From: Atopsyche davidsoni | Taxonomy: Eukaryota; Arthropoda; Insecta; Trichoptera; Hydrobiosidae | DNA length: 64,000 bases | Direction: 5' to 3' | Assembly: GCA_022113835.1 (NCBI GenBank) | Contig: JAILWY010000024.1 | Span: 183,501 to 247,500, forward strand | In this document: piece after piece, positions 57,990 to 64,000 of the stretch | How the letters are laid out: each line of letters starts with the position of its first letter | Position numbering within the stretch: position 1 is the first letter of the stretch | Made by a program: the position numbers and the translations under genes | Notes under the pieces: model-generated | Database searches by the model: none | The model's input: the letters and a program-made list of their open reading frames with translations, nothing else | Told to the model about the DNA's origin: nothing

Positions 57990-60204
57990 GTTAAAGGGAA
58001 TCTCTACGTTCTTGTCTTTAAGCACTTGCTTGATTTTTCAATTTATTTATTTCCAACTTAATTCCACTGATGCAGTTTGTAGAATAACCGTTGCGTTTTT
58101 TTCATTTTACTATATTGATGTCGTGATTGTCGAAGTTACGGTGTCTGTGTGACGATTGCCTTTAACCCGCACCACCTTCGAGCAAACATTACTTCTTTTA
58201 ATATTGACAAATATTACAATTACAAGTTAGTTTTTAAACGGTTGTTAGTCAATTATGTCCGCGGGCGAAAATGAAATTGCTCGCAAATTATTACTTTTTC
58301 ATAGACAATATATATATATATAAGTAATTTGAAGGCTCACCGAGCCATAGACATTCTCTATTGGATCAACATGCCCTCACTTCATCCGGTTAGCTTAGAA
58401 TAGGTTTTTTCATATTAGGTATTTTCCTCACCCTGAAATGTAAACGTGTCAAATTTCATCTGAAACAAAATTTGTATTAAAATTTTCGGTGTATTGTTTT
58501 TATTATTGTAAAATGTGGATCATTCACCTAATCATGCAGCTGGTAGGTGTCGGCACATATATTATCTGAAATGCTTCGAGTCAATCGAAATAGTGAGTCA
58601 ATGGTAAAGCAGAAGTTAACAAAACAAGTTTCAAAAGGCCTAATCTGTTTTCCCGTGTTCATAATATCCGAATGCCCAAATTGTTTTTTTTAGTGTGGGT
58701 GATAGCAAAAAGCTATGTTTAAAAATCTTAAATCAAATATTGTATTAATTATAAGTGGTAGTTTGTGATCTGAACGTTATTTTCTAAGTGTTCTTGTAAG
58801 TCGTCTCTGTCTGACGCCGCTCTTTGTGTTTTAGACACTAAGCTGTAAGAGTACAAATGTAAATCTCCGTCTCCGCCATCCTCGCGGGTGACCAGCGTTG
58901 CATTCTGCACCGACACATGTACCGCCCATCCCCTGTAAACATGATTCCAGTGAATCACACATGTAAACAAACTTTCATGAATAAACTGATGATGTTTAAG
59001 GTTAAGTGTTTTCATCAAAATGTACTGAGCGGGGCCGCTGGACGACGCGTAGGACGAACTGCCAAGTTTAAATCCAAACCAAATACAAATGCAACTGGCA
59101 ATACCGAAACATGTGCTTCATATTTTATTCAACAAAATAAATCAATGCTCTTATGCAAACCTGACTTCTTCCTTATGTGATTTTTGTAGACTTTTTCTGA
59201 TGACCTGTTTGATTTATGATATAGATTCTGTAGTACACAAGAGTTTGCAGTATTTTGTGTACTCCGATATAAAATTCAATTCTTGTTGAAAATTTAAATT
59301 AAGTAAGTGGAATAATATGGAGATGCCAACAAATGCGCGAAGATATGAGTGAAGTCACTGTGGCGTGTGGTGGGAAACCAACCTCACAAAAGCCCGCCTC
59401 AGTTCTGCGATCTCAACTGATCTTTTTGAAGAGGGAGTGATTGAGTTTTTGTTTGTTTAAAGAAATTACTGTTTCGACTGTGTTACGACGTTTTACTGTG
59501 CGAGCACATGTGGAACAAACAGGGGATTCCTACATTAAATATAATGAAGCAAGGCAGTGCTCTGCCCGTATTTAACCCGCGAGTGAGAGACACAGCATGG
59601 CAAAAACAATTGACAGCCAATGGATTATCTCCTGCTGACACACCTGCATTAATCCGTTCTAATCATTTTAGTGTCTCGCTCCAATATGTATTGGCTGAAA
59701 TATTTTTAGCAGGGTTTTTAAAATAATATTCAACTATGTATGCCAGACAATAATTGAATTTTTTCTGTGAAACAAACATATATGAGCAGTTGCATTTGTG
59801 CATGGTTGTGTAGTAAGTTAGGACGCTTGGCTGTCTCTGGGTCTGCCCGTCGTCCAGCGGGTACCAAGCGGTATGGCTCCACAATCCTAACAGCATACCC
59901 ATTATTATATTTATCACAATCTTGACAAACATGAAATCTCGGAACTGAATTCTAACTATAGCATTATAAACTAAAATTAATTAAAACCTGGAGCCATTCC
60001 TGACTCCACATTTAGCATTTTTCAATGGAGAGCTGTTTTTGAGAAGTTCCAATATATTTTTAAAGCTATATCTATTCATATTGTGATATCTGAAAACTAG
60101 AGTAATTATTGTTTTTACTCATTCATACACACGTATTTTAATATACAATTACATCCAAATAAACAATATTAATAGAGAAAAAAATTATAATCTATGTCTA
60201 ATCA
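57990..60204. other. Possible RGG 3'UTR, then gene-free DNA
   Basis: After a possible acceptor at 57989 the sequence is AT-rich with a few CpG-containing patches and no convincing reading frame. It may contain the spliced 3'UTR of the RGG gene. Nothing else is recognised. Confidence 0.35.
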
Positions 60205-60369
60205 GAAATTCAATATTTTTGACAGAGAGTACTTGGTGGAATTCCATTTTAATATTTTTGAATAAAATACTTGAGTGATTTTCCACATCTTCGTTTTTAT
60301 TAGTGACCGGTTTCGCCAACCTTTCACGTTGGCATTATTAAACAGAGTCTATGTCTTTATGTCTAATCA
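60193..60369 (-). mobile_element. Solo PLE-related unit with 12-nt target repeat
   Basis: A 153-bp unit (60205-60357) is flanked by the 12-nt direct repeat TATGTCTAATCA (60193-60204 and 60358-60369). It starts GAAATTCAATATTTTTGAC and includes GTACTTGGTGGAATTCCATT, GTGATTTTCCACA, TTTTATTAGTGACCGG and TTTCGCCAACC...GTTGGCATTATT. This clean copy defines the outer end shared with the endonuclease-bearing element at 20978-21989. Confidence 0.8.
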
Positions 60370-63129
60370 ATAAATACTATTTATTTTCAAAGTCTTAAAC
60401 GTTGGATACATAATTCTGAACCATATCTCTCGCAGAGTGTAAATTATTTGTTCTTGCTTTGCGAAGTATTTTGTAGGATCGCACTGCATGTGTACATAGA
60501 GACGGAGACGTTATGACTACCCCGAGGGGTTGGGAATATTCACCATTTTAGATTTCAGAAGACTCAAGACAGCTGCGTGCTGAAAAAGGCAATGGGAATT
60601 GTCATATTTAAAATTATTGAATTTCAAGAGTATTAAATTTAAATTTATTTTGTTACGGTGGCGTGCAGTGAAGGTGTACAGTGGAGGCGTGCAGGTTATT
60701 GAGTGTCCATTGGATTGGTTTTGTTTTTAAAGATTGATTTGAATACAACCGGTGGATCTGGAACCACTCTGGTTATATGAAATATTTAATGTAATACCAA
60801 AACATGAAAAATCATGGAACCCAATATGATTTCAAAGGATGTTTATATTTAATCCAAAACTTATTGAGGCTTCAGTGTACATGTATATATTCATTTGTAA
60901 AGTATATACATACACACATACATGCGTTCATAAATGCCTATGTATGTGATGTATCATGTGTGTATGTATACTATATGGATAAGAACATCCGCCATGAAAA
61001 CCTCAACTGTAAATATTGTCAGAACTCAATCCAATCTCTTCTATAGAATTGCATCAATAATTACTTAGATGCAATTTATTTGATTTCCTTATATCTGTTG
61101 ACATGATCTCATTATGCCCTCTATTAATTTTGTCTAGTCTCAACATGTTGGTTTTAATAAAAACAAACTTGGAGGAAAAGAAAGTGAATTCATATACGGT
61201 TTCTCTCAAGTGCACTTTCATCGCATTCCACTGATTTAGTTTTATTGTTAATGTTTGTTGTTTTGTATGGATATAAATATTTTTTAAATTCTTCATGATC
61301 TTTGATAGAACAGAATATGATATCTTAAAAAGTGAGAATATCTAAGATAGAATTATATTAATTTGTTGGATATTTTTTGATATTAAAGTATATTAAAATT
61401 AACGATTTAATATTTAAAACAGGAATACTCTTAAGTACAAATCAATTCAATAACTAAGCCATATATGTATCTAAATAGTACAAAATATATTCTGAGCACA
61501 CATTGTAAATACATATGTAACTACTTCAATGTTTGTATTACTGTGATTTTCATAGTGATGGATCAAAATTATAATAAGATATGTTTTTTACTTCCAGAAT
61601 TAGTTTTTAAATGTTAAATTTATTATAATTGTTGACAGTATTATAAATATTAATAAAATATACATTAAAATAAAGATAATTTCTCAGGGATTATGGCGAA
61701 ATAATTCCATTGTCATTTATTCCATGAAAATAATGTTATTAATCAATATTTCCAACTTTACAGACAAGTTTAAGGCACTTAGTTGCAGGTTGCCATTGTT
61801 TTAATCTGATTCCGAGGAGAGATAAGTTAGCCCCACCAGAGGCTGCGATGCTTCATCTGCTGGCAGCATTACGATCCTACTCGCTGTGTTACGCATTCTG
61901 ACAATTAAATAAACACAATACATAGTTGCCCTTCCCATAATACGGATATTGGATTCCATAAAAATAAAATACTATGTATATTGTATCATGCAAAACCTTA
62001 AAGTAAGGTTATGTTCTAAGAATTTTGTAAATTAATAAAAAAACTAAAATTAAATTAATTAAAGGTAAATAAATTGCGGTGTCAAGTTCTTAGAAATCTG
62101 ATGCTTTGCAAAAAAGATGTACGCATGCATTACATGAGATGCTGCTGAGCTCAATGTTAGTCGTGTATAGAGCGGTGCTTTCTGTGCGTATTTTTCATAA
62201 GCCGGCAGAAAGTAAAATTAGCATGAAAACTGTAAATTGAAAATGCATAACTTTTTTTTATTATGGAAACCGTGTTATGAGAAGGTATACTGTAATTCTT
62301 AGATGGACAAGAAATTTTCCATTTGTAAATATATTTCTAACATCATACATTTTGTATTGAGAGAATGCAGGGTAAAGATTTGGTTTTTAAGGACTGGGAA
62401 TTCTTGTTCATCTAATAAGCCAGTAAGTAGCTCTCTGAATTCAACCTGTGGATGTAATTTGTGCTGTTTTTAAATTGAATCTCTGGAAATAAAAAAAAAT
62501 GCAGAAAGAATATTTTATTTTGATGTAAAAGTTTTTTACGAGAATCTAGACAAAATGAATAAATGACAATTTAAAGAATTGTGAATCACAAACAGTTGGA
62601 ATTATTGCAAATCCCCAAAAACAATACAAAAAAATGCTAATTTATTGTTTAATCAAAAATATTAAATTACCTGAAAATTTACGCATGGTATTCTGTAAAA
62701 GGTTTATGTAAAATATGGGCAGTAATAAAGTATAAATGAAAAACAAACTATTATAAATACTTGTAAGGGTTTAAATTCAGTTAATATATCTATTCCAATA
62801 GTGAATAGATAGTTATAAAAAATTGTGAAATTGTAAGTTAATTTTTTTCCCATTTGTTGGATAAAATTACACCGAAAGAGAACACCCACTCGGCCGACGA
62901 GGTGCGGGTGCAGATAGCTTTAAGTATGTATTATTGGAGATGAAATGGTGATACTTTAAAACTGAAAAGTAGGTATCAGATCGAAACAAATCGTTGGCAG
63001 TAGCTATAAAACATTATATACATGGAGGTGACTTACATTTTGGGGAAAAATAGTAAATTAAATAAGGTACAAGTTAACATGCACTCAAATTCTGAAAAAT
63101 TGATCAAATCATACTGTGATTACCAAACT
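60370..63129. other. Gene-free AT-rich region
   Basis: I see no gene, RNA or clear transposon end here. Frames are short and AT-driven. Confidence 0.5.
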
Positions 63130-63350
63130 GTTACTTTGAGTACTTGGTGGAATTCCATTTCAATATTTTAAATAAATTATTAGAGTGATTTTTCCCCATG
63201 TTAATTTTTATTGGTGACTGGTTTCGCTAACCTTTCATGTTGATAGTTTTATAATGCCAGGTTAAAAGTGAATGGTTGGCGAAACCGGTAACCAATAAAA
63301 ATTAACATGGGGAAAAATCGCTTAAGTATTTTGTTTTTAATATTAAATTG
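63130..63350. mobile_element. PLE-related fold-back element, copy 4
   Basis: A palindromic copy. The left arm begins GAGTACTTGGTGGAATTCC and runs to GGTTTCGCTAACCTTTCATG. After a short centre the right arm returns through GGTTGGCGAAACCGG, ACCAATAAAAATTAACATG and ends in CGCTTAAGTATT. The two arms are diverged at several positions. No coding capacity. Confidence 0.75.
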
Positions 63351-64000
63351 TTAAATATGTTGAACAAATTTAGTTAAAATTAATTAATTTAAACCACCTA
63401 CTGGCGGAAGCCTCTCGTGGGTGGTTTAAAATTTTAAAACTAGTAATGGATAATAATCTAAAATATTCTTGTGGATGAAACTTGTAAAATATTACGAATT
63501 TAAAATGCATTAGTTAATATTTTTATATTATAATAAACTTTTAACAGTACCATAAAATATTTACTGAATATTTTTTTTCAACTAATCTAAAACAAACAAA
63601 ACACTATATGAAAATGAATAAGCAATAGGGTAGATCATAAAAATGAGTGGCCAATCTTAAAACAATAGGTAAGATTAAGTGTCCAGTCAACTTTGTTCAA
63701 ATTTCTCACAAGATATTTTAGGGAAAGCATTTCATTATTTTCCCGAAAAGCCTGTCGATTTCAATGTTACAATGGGAGAGACTCACCAAATCTGAAGGCC
63801 AGCTCTCCTGTCATCCAATTTGGTGGTTTTTTTGTCTTTGGTGTGAGATATGGTCGGAAGTTAACGTTGTATAGTTGCCGCAGTGCTCAACAGAGCCGGG
63901 TGCCTGCAACTGGCCACAAGTCAAATGAGGCTCTAAAAAATTATTTGATTGCATGATTTGTTGTCCGTTGTTAACACTTAGCAGGTTGATTCATTCGGGA
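63351..64000. other. Gene-free window end
   Basis: AT-rich sequence with a perfect 11-bp hairpin (TTTAAACCACC at 63388-63398 with GGTGGTTTAAA at 63420-63430). The frame at 63693-63956 has no recognisable domain and is not called as a gene. Confidence 0.4.

Noticed and set aside
63693..63956. 87-codon frame at the window end
   Set aside because: No recognisable domain, no splice support, and the composition looks like a chance open stretch.

Overview
This window is animal nuclear DNA, most likely from an arthropod and probably an insect. It has spliceosomal introns with GT..AG borders, AT-rich introns and many small TA-, TTAA- or 8-bp-flanked DNA transposons. It also carries a MADF-BESS regulator, a family expanded in arthropods, and a secreted serpin of arthropod type. 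No species can be named from the sequence alone.

Four protein-coding genes can be assembled exon by exon, and all four close in frame. (1) A CNDP2-type cytosolic M20 dipeptidase runs on the + strand, 11404-25886: 9 exons, 478 aa, all metal and catalytic residues present. (2) A secreted inhibitory-type serpin runs on the - strand, 37602-29586: 7 coding exons, 415 aa, plus a probable 5'UTR exon near 38180. It converges on the dipeptidase gene. (3) A MADF-BESS DNA-binding protein runs on the - strand, 46677-44385: 2 exons, 268 aa. (4) An RGG-rich, Tyr/Gln/Ser-rich low-complexity protein runs on the + strand, 51552-56819: 8 coding exons, 371 aa. It carries candidate nuclear localisation signals and no recognisable RRM or zinc finger.

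By region: 1-11.3 kb is CpG-rich and effectively gene-free. It holds GC-rich tandem repeats, two fold-back elements and one weak candidate exon. 11.4-25.9 kb is the dipeptidase gene, with transposons in several introns. 26-29.5 kb is an AT-rich convergent intergenic region. 29.6-38.3 kb is the serpin gene, with a decayed Tigger/pogo transposon in intron 3. 38.4-44.1 kb is intergenic with minisatellites and TA tracts. 44.4-46.7 kb is the MADF-BESS gene. 46.8-51.5 kb holds a decayed pogo-like transposase and the probable promoter of the RGG gene. 51.5-56.8 kb is the RGG gene, with four different mobile elements in four introns. 57-64 kb is a long TA microsatellite and then gene-free AT-rich DNA.

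The most unusual structure is a family of Penelope-like (PLE) repeats. One member at 20.98-21.99 kb keeps only the GIY-YIG endonuclease reading frame between ~141-bp inverted arms and is flanked by a 14-nt direct repeat. A solo 153-bp unit at 60.2 kb has a 12-nt direct repeat. Several palindromic fold-back copies are made of the same arm. The arm can be drawn as a small hammerhead-ribozyme-like fold: a 6-bp stem II, then GAAA, then a tiny ACCGGT stem III and C.
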